Shown: positions 16,371 to 25,383, counted from the first letter of the stretch. The stretch is DNA of 34,841 bases from Nitrospina sp. (GCA_018697205.1 JABHTG010000139.1:1-34841), one strand, 5' to 3'. A program made the numbers and translations. The notes: a model not told the origin generated them from the sequence alone.

Positions 16371-17555
16371 ATGAATAAAACAATTAATATTGAAAAAAAA
16401 ATTAATAAGGTCGATCCCATTTTCAAGTCTCAAGTTAATAAAAAAAATAGCCAAAAATCATGGGGTGATGGGGTGTTGAAAAGCTGGATAAAGAAGGTCC
16501 CATTTTTCCCAGCCATGGATTATTTTCGTCGTAAGGTCTATGACTCCCAAGTTTTTGATAGTTCGGTCCGTAGTCTTGCAAGTACTTTAGAGGAATGGCC
16601 GGGGGCTCTATTAATAGACATCACAAACCGATGTAACGCAAAATGCGTCTGGTGTCCGAACCCCGACCTTACAAACGTTGGTGCGATGGATATGAACATT
16701 TATCGTAAAATTATTAGTGATTATGGGACTCGTGGAGGTGTTATTACATTTGGGACCTTTGGCGAGCCTTTGATGGATAAAAATATAAAAGAACGCATCG
16801 AATATTTAAGGCTTTATCCAAAAATTCATAAGATAGAAATTCTGACTAATGGATTTTTTCTAAATGAAAATATTGTTCCAACAATTATAAAGAATGGTGT
16901 GGGAGTAGATATTAGTCTCGATGAGCTTGATAAGCAGACATTTGAAAATGTTAAAAAAATGAGCTTTGATATTGTCCGAGACAATATAGTAAATTTTCTT
17001 GATGCTAACAGCAAGGCGATAAAGCCTGTTCCTGTGAATATCCGAATCAAGACAATGAAAACGGTGGAAGAAACTCTGGAGCAAGAGCTTTTTAAAATTA
17101 TTACTTCTTACGATTGCTCTGTAGTGCTGAATTCTATTGATGATAATATAATTTCTAACTGGGCTGGAAAGTTAGATAAAGAATCATTTATTAAAGAGTA
17201 TGAAATATCTACAAACAATAAAACCCAATTTACACACAAACGTTTTAATCAGACGAATATTGCTCCTTGCACACAACTATGGAAATGGATGGTTGTTTAT
17301 TGGGACGGTAGTGTAGTACTTTGTTGCGCGGATATGTTTTCGCAGGCGATAGTTGGAGATTTGAAGTCAAACTCAATTGTAGAAGTTTGGAATGGACCCA
17401 AAATGAAAGGCCACCGAGATCAGATGATAGATCGAAAAAGATTTGATTTACCAATCTGCCAAGATTGTGATATTCATTTAAGCTGGCATAATTTGAATGA
17501 GTATTATGATCAAAATGGAAGCTTTCGAAGCGACCGAAAATTTATTATGGGGTAA
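16371..17555 (+). CDS. Radical SAM/SPASM domain protein
   Basis: A 394-residue iron-sulfur enzyme that would cleave SAM to generate a 5'-deoxyadenosyl radical. The cluster motif CNAKCVWC gives C88, C92 and C95, preceded by LLIDITNR and followed by a TFGTFGEPLM motif in place of GGEP. NGFF and DISLDE follow at the usual spacing. The C-terminal SPASM region has CTQLWKWMVVYWDGSVVLCC and PICQDCD, enough Cys to hold one or two auxiliary 4Fe-4S clusters. I take ATG 16371 over TTG 16359. Between two glycosyltransferases, it may modify a sugar or peptide attached to the envelope. SPASM enzymes of this type are often annotated in polysaccharide clusters without a known reaction. Confidence 0.88.
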   Translation: MNKTINIEKKINKVDPIFKSQVNKKNSQKSWGDGVLKSWIKKVPFFPAMDYFRRKVYDSQVFDSSVRSLASTLEEWPGALLIDITNRCNAKCVWCPNPDLTNVGAMDMNIYRKIISDYGTRGGVITFGTFGEPLMDKNIKERIEYLRLYPKIHKIEILTNGFFLNENIVPTIIKNGVGVDISLDELDKQTFENVKKMSFDIVRDNIVNFLDANSKAIKPVPVNIRIKTMKTVEETLEQELFKIITSYDCSVVLNSIDDNIISNWAGKLDKESFIKEYEISTNNKTQFTHKRFNQTNIAPCTQLWKWMVVYWDGSVVLCCADMFSQAIVGDLKSNSIVEVWNGPKMKGHRDQMIDRKRFDLPICQDCDIHLSWHNLNEYYDQNGSFRSDRKFIMG

Positions 17556-17655
17556 TGATAAGGCGGATAAATAGTAAATTCCCAGCTCACAGCAGGTAGT
17601 TTTCACAAGAATATTATTATATCTACTTTTCGCATAAACTTACCGGATTCTCCTC

Positions 17656-18618
17656 TTGCAAATTCCAAATTTTAAATTTTTAAAACCTCCTGAATTAGAT
17701 GTTTCAATTGTCATAGTAAGTTTTAATACCCGCGAAATTCTTCTGCGTTGCTTAGAATCGATTAAAAAACAAACCACTGAAATTTCCTATGAAATTATAG
17801 TCATTGATAATTCCTCTAAAGATCAGACAGTTGAGGCTATAGCTGAAAAATTTTGTGAAATAGGTGTTATCTCAAATAAAGTAAATCGAGGTTTTTCGGC
17901 AGCTAATAATCAAGGAATTCTTTCTTCGAAGGGTAAGAAAATTGCCTTTTTGAACCCCGATACTCTTTTGACTGAAAATAGTTTTGGAAAAATTTTAAAA
18001 TATATGAAAGAACACCCGGAGTTTTCAATTCTTGGCTCCGGAATAGTTGATAAGAATAACAACCCATGCCCTATTAGACTTTGGGAGGACACGCCGCAGG
18101 ATGCGGCGTTAAAAATTCTTAGTCTTTATGATCCGTCTCGCGAGCTAGAAAAGATGGGAGAGATGAAGGCTAAGGAAGTGCAAGTTATTTCAGGTTGTTG
18201 TTTTGTCGTGGCGAGAGAGTTGATCGAGTCAGTTGGTTTGATGGACGAGAATTATTTTTTATATAATGAAGAAGACGATTTTTGTCGAAGAGCCCGGCAA
18301 AATGGAAAAAAAATTTGTTTTTTCCCGGAAACATCCGTGCAACATTTGCACGGTCAAAGTACTCACCAGAACTGCCATAGAGAAAAAGTCATTGTAGAAA
18401 CGTACCGTAGCAACGTTTATTTTTATTCCAAATATTATTCTTTTTCTTGGAGTGTACTCTTACGACTTCTTTATAAAGTAACTTTTCTTTTAGGATTGTT
18501 GAACCCAAAATTTTTTTATATTAAAAATTCTAGAACAGTTGACGAATCATTTCTTCTCAAGGTAAAGCTACTTTTAATGAGTCCTGAGAAAAAAAATCAA
18601 CCGTTTTATTTTTTTTAA
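17656..18618 (+). CDS. Glycosyltransferase family 2, rhamnosyltransferase (WbbL)-like
   Basis: A 320-residue GT-A enzyme. The N-terminal nucleotide-binding strand is LDVSIVIVSFNTREILLRCL, followed by VIDNSSKDQT. The WbbL-type block NRGFSAANNQGI, then FLNPDT (DxD-like), SGCCFVVARELIESVGLMDE and the catalytic-base region YNEEDDFCRRARQNG are all present, as is VQHLHGQST. The C-terminal part has a hydrophobic stretch near 265-280 that may sit at the membrane. The only usable start after the in-frame stop at 17635 is TTG 17656. The likely role is adding a deoxyhexose to a lipid-linked or surface glycan. It ends the three-gene set that begins with the GT4. Confidence 0.9.
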   Translation: MQIPNFKFLKPPELDVSIVIVSFNTREILLRCLESIKKQTTEISYEIIVIDNSSKDQTVEAIAEKFCEIGVISNKVNRGFSAANNQGILSSKGKKIAFLNPDTLLTENSFGKILKYMKEHPEFSILGSGIVDKNNNPCPIRLWEDTPQDAALKILSLYDPSRELEKMGEMKAKEVQVISGCCFVVARELIESVGLMDENYFLYNEEDDFCRRARQNGKKICFFPETSVQHLHGQSTHQNCHREKVIVETYRSNVYFYSKYYSFSWSVLLRLLYKVTFLLGLLNPKFFYIKNSRTVDESFLLKVKLLLMSPEKKNQPFYFF

Positions 18619-18715
18619 ATTTATACAAAAAAATTAAACAAGAGAAAACTGAAAGACAAAATAAAATGCTGGGCTATGTTCAGTATTCTAAATTATTTGA
18701 ATAGTTAGGTTTGAT

Positions 18716-19864
18716 CTAATTAGGAGAACTATTTTTTCTTAAAATAATTACCAGCATTTGTTTATCGTAAATGAGTAAAGCTAGGTCTGTTAGCCCATCA
18801 TCATTAAAGTCTTCTCCAACCATAGCCTTTGCATTGGCTCCGACAGGATAGTTAAAGTGTGGAAAAATAAAAGTTCCATCTCCTCGACCTTGCAAGATTG
18901 AAATAGAAGCATCTCTTCGATTGGCTACTGCAAGGTCGGGAATGTTATCCCCTGTAAAGTCTCCTGGGACTATGTATTCTGGGCCTTTTTCGGCAGCAGT
19001 ATCTGTAATAGATGTGAATCCATTTTTGCCATTATTAATGAATATTTTGATTACATCATTCATAGAACTTGAAGTAACTAGGTCATTTTTACTATCATTA
19101 TTAAAATCATACTGAGTTATGAAAGCAGATTGTTTTCCGCCTAATATTTTCATTGGAATTTTAAAAGTACCATCTCCATTTCCATAAAATATACGAATAA
19201 AATTAACTTGGACGCCATTAAACGCAGCTGCGATATCAAGGTTCTTATCATTGTTAAAATCTCCAATTGTCATGTATGCAGGTGTGCCAGATGCTTTATA
19301 CACTTCGCCCATTTTGAAATTACCGTTCCCTATCCCAAGTAGAATAACTAATTTGTCAAACCGAAGCGTAACAGCCAAATCCAGTTTTGCATCGTTATTA
19401 AAATCACCAACTGATACAGCAATAGGAAGGCGGCCGACCTTTATATTTATTTTTTGTTTAAAGACGCCATCTTTTTGTCCAAGAATGATAGATATATTAC
19501 CGTCACCATAATTACTGACTGCAATATCTGGAATATTGTCTCCATTAAAATCACCTACTTCAAATGCTAAGGGTTCGCGCCCGGTATTCATAGTGAAAGC
19601 AGTTTTAAAGGTACCATCACCGATTGCTTCAAAGTAGCTCAAAGTATCACTGCCCGCATTCGATACAAGAATATCAGGAAAACCATCTAAGTTCATATCG
19701 CGAGCCTTTATCTCGTCAGGTTTTTTTCCCACCTTGTAGACTGTTGGTAGGGAAAATAACTCAGGAGCAGGTTCACTGGGAACGCAAGAGGAAACAAAAA
19801 GAGATATGCTACATATTAGAAATTTTTTTAGCGAAGTTATTTGGACTGTATGTATTCGAAGCAT
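18716..19864 (-). CDS. FG-GAP/VCBS repeat lipoprotein, seven-bladed propeller
   Basis: A 382-residue secreted lipoprotein. It has a type II signal with lipobox VSSC, giving lipidated Cys27. The mature part holds seven Ca2+-binding turns of the form DxNxDxxxD: DMNLDGFPD, DFNGDNIPD, DFNNDAKLD, DFNNDKNLD, DFNNDSKND, DFTGDNIPD and DFNDDGLTD, spaced by about 45 residues. Each is followed by a blade with a DGTF-like or NGF-like turn. Seven repeats predict a closed seven-bladed integrin-alpha-like beta-propeller. Such proteins act in adhesion or as surface scaffolds; no ligand can be named. It is divergent from the LysM-M23 lipoprotein gene, with which it shares a 128-base promoter region. Confidence 0.9.
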   Translation of the reverse strand: MLRIHTVQITSLKKFLICSISLFVSSCVPSEPAPELFSLPTVYKVGKKPDEIKARDMNLDGFPDILVSNAGSDTLSYFEAIGDGTFKTAFTMNTGREPLAFEVGDFNGDNIPDIAVSNYGDGNISIILGQKDGVFKQKINIKVGRLPIAVSVGDFNNDAKLDLAVTLRFDKLVILLGIGNGNFKMGEVYKASGTPAYMTIGDFNNDKNLDIAAAFNGVQVNFIRIFYGNGDGTFKIPMKILGGKQSAFITQYDFNNDSKNDLVTSSSMNDVIKIFINNGKNGFTSITDTAAEKGPEYIVPGDFTGDNIPDLAVANRRDASISILQGRGDGTFIFPHFNYPVGANAKAMVGEDFNDDGLTDLALLIYDKQMLVIILRKNSSPN

Positions 19865-19923
19865 GAACTGTTTATACCTTATGCTTTAAATTGTGTAAAG
19901 AGAGACGATAATATTGATGAAGC

Positions 19924-19951
19924 TTGACACTTAAGAGCCGGGTGTTAATAT
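19924..19951 (+). promoter_or_regulatory. Sigma-70-type promoter for the LysM-M23 lipoprotein gene
   Basis: TTGACA (19924-19929) is followed after 16 bases by TAATAT (19946-19951, 4 of 6 consensus). Transcription would start near 19958, leaving a leader of about 35 bases before the ATG at 19993. Confidence 0.5.
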
Positions 19952-19992
19952 TTTTGAACAAAAATGTTAGGTAGAAACTTAGTCTATTACGT

Positions 19993-20727
19993 ATGGTCTT
20001 TCCCAATAGTTTAGCTAAAATAACGATTTTCATTTTTATAGTTTCGATATTTTCTGGATGTCAATTTTTAAAAAATCTAGATATTTTATCAACTAATCAA
20101 AGGGGAATTTACCATACAGTCCAAAAAGGACAAACGCTTCATTTAATTGCCAGCGCGTATAATGTTAATATCGATCGATTGAAACGAATCAATGGTATAT
20201 ACGATCCAAGGAAGCTTCAAATAGGGGCGAGGTTATGGATTCCAGGTGCATGGCAAGTTTTAAACATAGATTCCGATATTAAAAAACAGGCTTTAGTAAA
20301 AAAGAAAAGAAAGAAAAAAGGAACACAGAATAAAAGTATAAAAACGATAAAGGGGTTTCTAATTTGGCCAGTAAAAGGGCAACTAACATCTAAATTTGGT
20401 AGTCGAAATGGGCGACACCATGATGGAATAGATATTGGAGCTCGTAGAGGGACATCTATAATTGCTGCCGCAGATGGACAGGTCGTGTTTAGTGGGTGGG
20501 GTCCTACTGGGTATGGCCTGATGGTAATTATCCAACATAAGAATAATTTGACGACAGTTTATGCCCACAACTCACATGTTCATGTACATGAAAAAAGTAT
20601 GGTCAAACAAGGGCAGAAAATAGCTTCCGTTGGAAGTACAGGGAGATCTACAGGCCCACATTTACACTTTGAGGTTAGAAATGATTCTCATCCAATGAAT
20701 CCGCTGAACTATCTACCCAAAAGATAA
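19993..20727 (+). CDS. LysM and M23 metallopeptidase lipoprotein (NlpD/EnvC-like)
   Basis: A 244-residue envelope protein. Lipobox SGC with Cys23 follows a hydrophobic signal segment (about 9-22). A LysM domain (about 39-84: YHTVQKGQTLHLIASAYNVN, INGIYDPRKLQIGARLWIP) binds peptidoglycan. A Lys-rich linker (100-120) leads to an M23 domain (about 125-240). Zinc ligands look complete: H143 and D147 in HDGIDIG, then H223 and H225 in HLHFEV, plus H192 in VYAHNS. That suggests an active endopeptidase rather than an NlpD-type amidase activator, which has lost these residues. The likely role is cell-wall remodelling or daughter-cell separation. Confidence 0.93.
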   Translation: MVFPNSLAKITIFIFIVSIFSGCQFLKNLDILSTNQRGIYHTVQKGQTLHLIASAYNVNIDRLKRINGIYDPRKLQIGARLWIPGAWQVLNIDSDIKKQALVKKKRKKKGTQNKSIKTIKGFLIWPVKGQLTSKFGSRNGRHHDGIDIGARRGTSIIAAADGQVVFSGWGPTGYGLMVIIQHKNNLTTVYAHNSHVHVHEKSMVKQGQKIASVGSTGRSTGPHLHFEVRNDSHPMNPLNYLPKR

Positions 20728-20820
20728 ATTCTTGAACTATTGACTTTACGGAGCTTCGTTTCTCCACAACTATTAATAAAGCAAGTTTTATTAAAATTTT
20801 TATAAACTTAAGAGGTGACT

Positions 20821-21339
20821 ATGGAAACGTTAAAATCGGTTATCCGGGATATTCCCGACTTCCCAAAGGAAGGTATTATTTTTAAAGATATCACTCCCCT
20901 ACTCTCTAATCCTGATTCATTTAAAAAAGTTATCGATACTTTACGGGATAGATATAAAGATAAGGGGATAGATCAGGTGGTGGGAGTTGAGGCAAGGGGT
21001 TTTATTTTTGCTTCCGCGTTGGCTTATGCGTTGGGTTGCGGTTTAGTTATGGTTCGAAAGCCAGGTAAGCTTCCTTACAAAACATATCAGAAAACATATA
21101 GCTTAGAGTACGGCGAAGATAGTATCGAGGTTCATCAAGATGCATTTGGGAAAAATCAAAAAATTGTCATTTTAGACGATGTCCTTGCAACTGGAGGTAC
21201 TCTTACTGCCTGTGTTGAGCTCGTAAGCAAAAACTTTGAAGTTGACTTGGTAGAGGTTGGCTTTCTCATAGAGCTTGATTTTTTAAATGGGCGTCAGAAA
21301 CTCGGAGATATTCCTATATATTCAATGATGCACTTCTAG
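20821..21339 (+). CDS. apt: Adenine phosphoribosyltransferase
   Basis: A 172-residue purine-salvage enzyme that makes AMP from adenine and PRPP. It opens with METLKSVIRDIPDFPKEGII and FKDITPLL, both typical for Apt. VVGVEARGFIFASALA and MVRKPGKLPYKT form the base-binding and flexible loops. The PRPP motif is IVILDDVLATGGTL near residues 116-129. The ATG at 20821 has AGAGGTG about 4-5 bases upstream; the GTG at 20815 lies inside that ribosome site and is unlikely to be the start. The protein is nearly the usual length (170-185). It is convergent with the DUF4911 gene. Confidence 0.96.
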   Translation: METLKSVIRDIPDFPKEGIIFKDITPLLSNPDSFKKVIDTLRDRYKDKGIDQVVGVEARGFIFASALAYALGCGLVMVRKPGKLPYKTYQKTYSLEYGEDSIEVHQDAFGKNQKIVILDDVLATGGTLTACVELVSKNFEVDLVEVGFLIELDFLNGRQKLGDIPIYSMMHF

Positions 21340-21374
21340 AAAAAAATTTGAGAAACTTTAAAAAGCTACGAATA

Positions 21375-21617
21375 TTAATTAAGCACGTTGGATTGATTTC
21401 CAATCTTCTTGATATAAACTTCTTTTGATAAGGCATGGATCAACTGACGAGTATCTTCTATATAATTGGGGGAAATCATTAATTCGATAATACTTTGTTC
21501 TGTATTAACTGTTCGAACAATAGCAAGGTCGTCATACCCCTCAAAGACGCTAACAATATATGCGATTTCTTTTTTATCTACTTCAAGTAACCACTGAATA
21601 GAATCTGTTTGAATCAT
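21375..21617 (-). CDS. DUF4911-like protein
   Basis: An 80-residue protein with the DUF4911 pattern: AYIVSVFEGYDDLAIVRTVN followed by IIELMISPNYIEDTRQLIHAL. The family is small, cytoplasmic and of unknown function. It is usually found next to core genes, and here it lies 15 bases after mnmG on the same strand, so both are probably on one message. Confidence 0.78.
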   Translation of the reverse strand: MIQTDSIQWLLEVDKKEIAYIVSVFEGYDDLAIVRTVNTEQSIIELMISPNYIEDTRQLIHALSKEVYIKKIGNQSNVLN

Positions 21618-21632
21618 AGTCGAGGAGCAAAG

Positions 21633-23477
21633 TTATTTAAGCATTAGCATGACTATAGAAACTGCGGCAGGAGTAATGCCTGAGATTCGGGAGGCTTGCC
21701 CCAGAGTTGTCGGGCGTATACTTTCAAGCTTTTGAACTACCTCACAAGATAGACCTGGTATACCTTCATACTTAAAGTCGATAGGGATTCGGTAGTTTTC
21801 TAGTTTTTTTTGTTTGGCAGCAACTTGGTTTTGTCTTTGAATGAACCCTTCATACTTAATCTGAATTTCTACTTGCTCCCCGACAAGTTTTGACTCAGAG
21901 GATCCGTTGAATGTTTCTATGATTTTACTATAACTTATTTCAGGTCGCTTCAGTAACCCAGCGAGACTGGTAGGAGTTTTAAAATCTTTAACCCCCAACT
22001 TAGAAATAAGTTTTTTCCCCTGTTCATTTGGGACAACCTTAGTTGTATTCAACCTATTAATTTCTTTTTTCACGCGCTCTTTTTTCAAAAGACAAAGATC
22101 ATAAACTTCTTTTGAAACAAGGCCAAGTTTGTGGCCTTTCCCCATAAGTCTTGAGTCGGCATTATCTTGTCGAAGTAGTAGACGGTTTTCGGCTCGTGAT
22201 GTAAACATGCGGTAAGGTTCCTTCGTTCCCTTAGTAACTAGGTCGTCGATCATTACACCAATATAGCTTTCCATACGACTTAAAGTAAACGGTTCAAGAC
22301 CTAGAAAACTTAAAGCAGCGTTAATACCGGCCACTAAACCTTGCCCTGCCGCTTCCTCGTACCCTGATGTACCATTAATTTGTCCAGCATGGAAGAGCCC
22401 TTTTATTTTCTTAGTTTCTAATGTCGATAGCAGTTGTGTTGGTGGTACAAAATCATATTCAATTGCATAACCTGGGGCAACGATATCAGCATTTTCAAGT
22501 CCAGGAATAGTGCGTACTAATTCCCATTGCGCTTCTTCTGCCAAACTGGTGGAGATACCATTTGGATATACCCAGTCTGTATTAAGTCCTTCCGGTTCAA
22601 GAAAAACATGGTGTGAAACTCGGTCAGGAAACTTTACAACCTTATCTTCAATAGAAGGGCAGTACCGAGGCCCAACTCCTTCAATAACTCCACTATAAAG
22701 CGGAGAAAGATGCATGTTTTTATTAATGACTTCTGCTGTACGTGCATTTGTATATGTGATATAGCAAGGTACTTGAGGCTGGCTTATTTTAGTGGTAGAA
22801 AAAGAAAATGGTTTTGGATTAGGATCTCCATGCTGTGTTTCACACTGAGAAAAGTCGATAGTCTTACTAAGTAGACGTGGTGGAGTGCCTGTTTTTAGTC
22901 GGCCGAGTTCGAACCCCTGATCGAGAAATGATTGTGAAAGTTTGATCGAAGGCTTTTCGCCTACGCGTCCAGCAGGCGAACTTTTCATTCCAAGATGAAT
23001 CCGTCCGTTTAAAAAAGTTCCAGTGGTGATAACTATGCATCGAGAGCTTAGTTCGAGTCCGGAACAAGTTCGCAGGCCTTTTACCGAATTGTTATCAAAT
23101 AGCAGTTCATCTACTTCATCACATATCAAGTTAAGGTGTTCTTGACATTCCAGTACCTGGCGCATTTCTTTTTTATAGAGATATTTGTCTGCTTGTGCGC
23201 GATACCCTTGAACTGCTGGACCTTTTGAAGAATTGAGAATACGAAACTGAATGCCTGTTTTGTCAATACAGCGCGCCATTTGCCCACCAAGTGCATCAAT
23301 TTCTCTTACAATATGCCCTTTGCCTATTCCACCGATTGCTGGATTGCAGGGCATAAGCGCTATTTTGTCGAGATCCAGGGTGATAAGAGCGGTAGGTACT
23401 CCCATTCGAGCAGAAGAAAGAGCAGCTTCACACCCTGCATGCCCACCACCGATTATAATTACACCGTAAGATTTCAT
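21633..23477 (-). CDS. mnmG: tRNA uridine-5-carboxymethylaminomethyl modification enzyme MnmG (GidA)
   Basis: A 614-residue FAD/NADH enzyme that, with MnmE, makes cmnm5U at the tRNA wobble position. FAD binding is shown by VIIIGGGHAGCEAALSSARM at 6-25. MPCNPAIGGIGKGHIVREID holds one of the two catalytic cysteines, and GVGPRYCPSIEDK the other. GTFLNGRIHLG, GRLKTGTPPRL and GLFHAGQINGTSGYEEAAGQ are classic MnmG segments. The C-terminal helical tRNA/MnmE-binding domain is complete (LESIRPTTLGQASRISG). Length is normal. mnmE is not in the window. The promoter probably lies in the AT-rich gap upstream, where TATAAT appears on the minus strand 20-25 bases before the ATG, without a clear -35. Confidence 0.97.
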   Translation of the reverse strand: MKSYGVIIIGGGHAGCEAALSSARMGVPTALITLDLDKIALMPCNPAIGGIGKGHIVREIDALGGQMARCIDKTGIQFRILNSSKGPAVQGYRAQADKYLYKKEMRQVLECQEHLNLICDEVDELLFDNNSVKGLRTCSGLELSSRCIVITTGTFLNGRIHLGMKSSPAGRVGEKPSIKLSQSFLDQGFELGRLKTGTPPRLLSKTIDFSQCETQHGDPNPKPFSFSTTKISQPQVPCYITYTNARTAEVINKNMHLSPLYSGVIEGVGPRYCPSIEDKVVKFPDRVSHHVFLEPEGLNTDWVYPNGISTSLAEEAQWELVRTIPGLENADIVAPGYAIEYDFVPPTQLLSTLETKKIKGLFHAGQINGTSGYEEAAGQGLVAGINAALSFLGLEPFTLSRMESYIGVMIDDLVTKGTKEPYRMFTSRAENRLLLRQDNADSRLMGKGHKLGLVSKEVYDLCLLKKERVKKEINRLNTTKVVPNEQGKKLISKLGVKDFKTPTSLAGLLKRPEISYSKIIETFNGSSESKLVGEQVEIQIKYEGFIQRQNQVAAKQKKLENYRIPIDFKYEGIPGLSCEVVQKLESIRPTTLGQASRISGITPAAVSIVMLMLK

Positions 23478-23512
23478 AAAATACTTCAGATACTTGAATT
23501 ATAATTAATATA

Positions 23513-23545
23513 TTTGTTATTTTACACTAAATCTCAAATAACAAA
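23513..23545. repeat. Perfect 10-bp inverted repeat upstream of mnmG
   Basis: TTTGTTATTT (23513-23522) and AAATAACAAA (23536-23545) are exact inverted copies with a 13-base spacer. They lie 36 bases upstream of mnmG, near a TATAAT-like sequence on the minus strand. This could be an operator for mnmG. Confidence 0.4.
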
Positions 23546-23640
23546 AACTGCAATGGTAGCATAAAAATAAGAGTATATTACTAAGAAACAATATTTACCT
23601 ATTGCCCTAAATATAGATAGAGGCGATAGATTTTGAGATT

Positions 23641-23729
23641 ATGAAGGTGTAGGTAGGTATAAAGGAATGCAGTGTTTTTAACTTGTTTTTGTGGTAAAGT
23701 CTACGTATCCAAAACATACCTGCCTTCAT
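23641..23729. repeat. Long-range inverted repeat upstream of the ketosynthase gene
   Basis: ATGAAGGTGTAGGTAGGTAT (23641-23660) can pair with ATACCTGCCTTCAT (23716-23729) except for an internal bulge. The enclosed 55 bases include T-rich sequence. The repeat is 35 bases before the ketosynthase ATG and may be part of its leader or a protein-binding site. Confidence 0.35.
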
Positions 23730-23763
23730 AGAACTATTTTTATCCCTTTGACAACATTTAAGA

Positions 23764-25014
23764 ATGAATAATCAGGTGTACCCTGAAGAGCGAATAGTTA
23801 TCACAGGCATTGGGCTTACTGCTCCAAATGGGAATAATCTCAAAGAGTTTCGTGATAATTTGTTAGCGGGAAAGTCGGGAGTGCAGAAATTTAAGACGCG
23901 TTATGTCGGCGAAGTGCTCGCCGGAGTCTGTGACTTTGACGCCTTGAAGTATCAGAAAAAAAAAGAATTACGTCGAGGAACCCGGGTTGGTTCAATCTCG
24001 ATTTATTGTTGTCGAGAAGCATTTAGTGATTCTGGAATTGATCTTGAGTCGATCGATCGGTCAAGGGTAGGAGTTTATCTTGGTGTTACTGAGCACGGAA
24101 ACGTTGAGACAGAAAATGAAATTTACAATATCAGCAAGTATGATTACGATACTAAATATTGGTCTCACCACCACAACCCGCGCACCGTAGCGAATAATCC
24201 CGCTGGTGAAGTAACGCTTAACATGAAGATCACGGGCCCGCACTATACCATAGGAGCTGCCTGCGCGGCTGGGAATATGGGTGTTATTCAAGGTTTGCAG
24301 ATGTTACGACTGGGCGAGGTAGATATTGCGCTAGCCGGTGGTGTATCTGAGAGTATTCATACGTTTGGTATTTTTGCTAGTTTTAAAAGCGAAGGCGCAC
24401 TGGCAGAGCATGAAGACCCAACTAAGGCAAGTCGTCCATTTGACAAGAATCGTAACGGCATCGTTTGCTCTGAAGGAGGGGGTGTCTACATTTTGGAGCG
24501 ACTTTCTGATGCCAAAAAACGTAAGGCTAAAATTTATGGAGAAATAGTTGGTTACGCAACTAATTCTGATGCATTTGACTTTATTCTTCCAGAACCTGGG
24601 AGACAGGCTGAATGCATTCGCTTAGCTCTTAGCAAGGCAGGTCTCAAACCAAAAGATATAGATATTTTAAATGCACATGCAACAGCAACGCAGTTGGGCG
24701 ATATTCAAGAGTGTAAAGCAATTAGGGATGTATTTGGAGGAGAGAAAGGGATTTGGATTAATAATACGAAAAGTTTTATCGGTCACACTATGGGAGCCGC
24801 CGGGACACTTGAGCTTTCAGGAAATTTACCAGCTTTCGAGGACGGTTTAGTTCACCCTACATTAAATTTAGATAATCTAGATCCCGAATGCTATCTAGAA
24901 AATATTGTTTCTGATAAACCAAAGCAATTAGATAAAGTAAACTATATAATGAATAATTCTTTCGGCATGTTCGGGATAAATTCAGTATTAATTGTTAAAC
25001 GATATAAAAATTAG
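23764..25014 (+). CDS. Beta-ketoacyl-ACP synthase, FabF/KAS II-like, divergent
   Basis: A 416-residue condensing enzyme of the thiolase fold. The catalytic triad is visible: Cys167 in TIGAACAAGN, His305 in NAHATATQLGD and His341 in SFIGHTMGAAGT. It should extend an ACP-bound acyl chain using malonyl-ACP. Several positions differ from housekeeping FabF: NAHGTST is NAHATAT, and the C-terminal FGFGGTN is FGMFGIN. This and the ACP just downstream suggest a dedicated secondary pathway rather than bulk fatty acid synthesis. The ACP starts 52 bases after the stop. No ketoreductase, dehydratase or malonyl transferase is next to it, so those would come from the housekeeping set. Confidence 0.9.
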   Translation: MNNQVYPEERIVITGIGLTAPNGNNLKEFRDNLLAGKSGVQKFKTRYVGEVLAGVCDFDALKYQKKKELRRGTRVGSISIYCCREAFSDSGIDLESIDRSRVGVYLGVTEHGNVETENEIYNISKYDYDTKYWSHHHNPRTVANNPAGEVTLNMKITGPHYTIGAACAAGNMGVIQGLQMLRLGEVDIALAGGVSESIHTFGIFASFKSEGALAEHEDPTKASRPFDKNRNGIVCSEGGGVYILERLSDAKKRKAKIYGEIVGYATNSDAFDFILPEPGRQAECIRLALSKAGLKPKDIDILNAHATATQLGDIQECKAIRDVFGGEKGIWINNTKSFIGHTMGAAGTLELSGNLPAFEDGLVHPTLNLDNLDPECYLENIVSDKPKQLDKVNYIMNNSFGMFGINSVLIVKRYKN

Positions 25015-25066
25015 AGTTGATATTTTTAAGGAAATTCAATAGACTCCATAGCTTAGGAGATTGTTA

Positions 25067-25330
25067 ATGACTAGAGATGAAGTAAGACAGGCTATAGTAG
25101 ATATTTTGGGGGATATCGCCCCAGATGAGGACATGAGTTCTCTAAAGGATGATGTTACCCTGCGAGAGCAGATGGATCTTGATTCGATGGATTTTCTCGA
25201 CATCGTGATGGAACTTCGTAAGCGATTTAATGTTGAAGTCCCTGAAAGTGATTATCAAGAGCTAGTCAGCATGACCAGTTGTATTCAATCCCTCCAGCCT
25301 CTTTTGAAAGACCACCAACTAGCAAGTTAG
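25067..25330 (+). CDS. Acyl carrier protein
   Basis: An 87-residue acidic, helical carrier protein. The 4'-phosphopantetheine attachment site is Ser40 in MDLDSMDFLDIV (the DSL motif is DSM here). FNVEVPESDYQEL forms the usual helix III region. The ATG at 25067 has TTAGGAGA 6 bases upstream; the TTG at 25061 is too close to that site. It sits between the divergent ketosynthase and the FAD oxidoreductase, so it is likely a dedicated carrier rather than the housekeeping ACP. Confidence 0.92.
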   Translation: MTRDEVRQAIVDILGDIAPDEDMSSLKDDVTLREQMDLDSMDFLDIVMELRKRFNVEVPESDYQELVSMTSCIQSLQPLLKDHQLAS

Positions 25331-25383
25331 CTTTCAGCCTTTAAACTGAAATCAGAATTACCTTCCCACCTTTTTATCATTTG

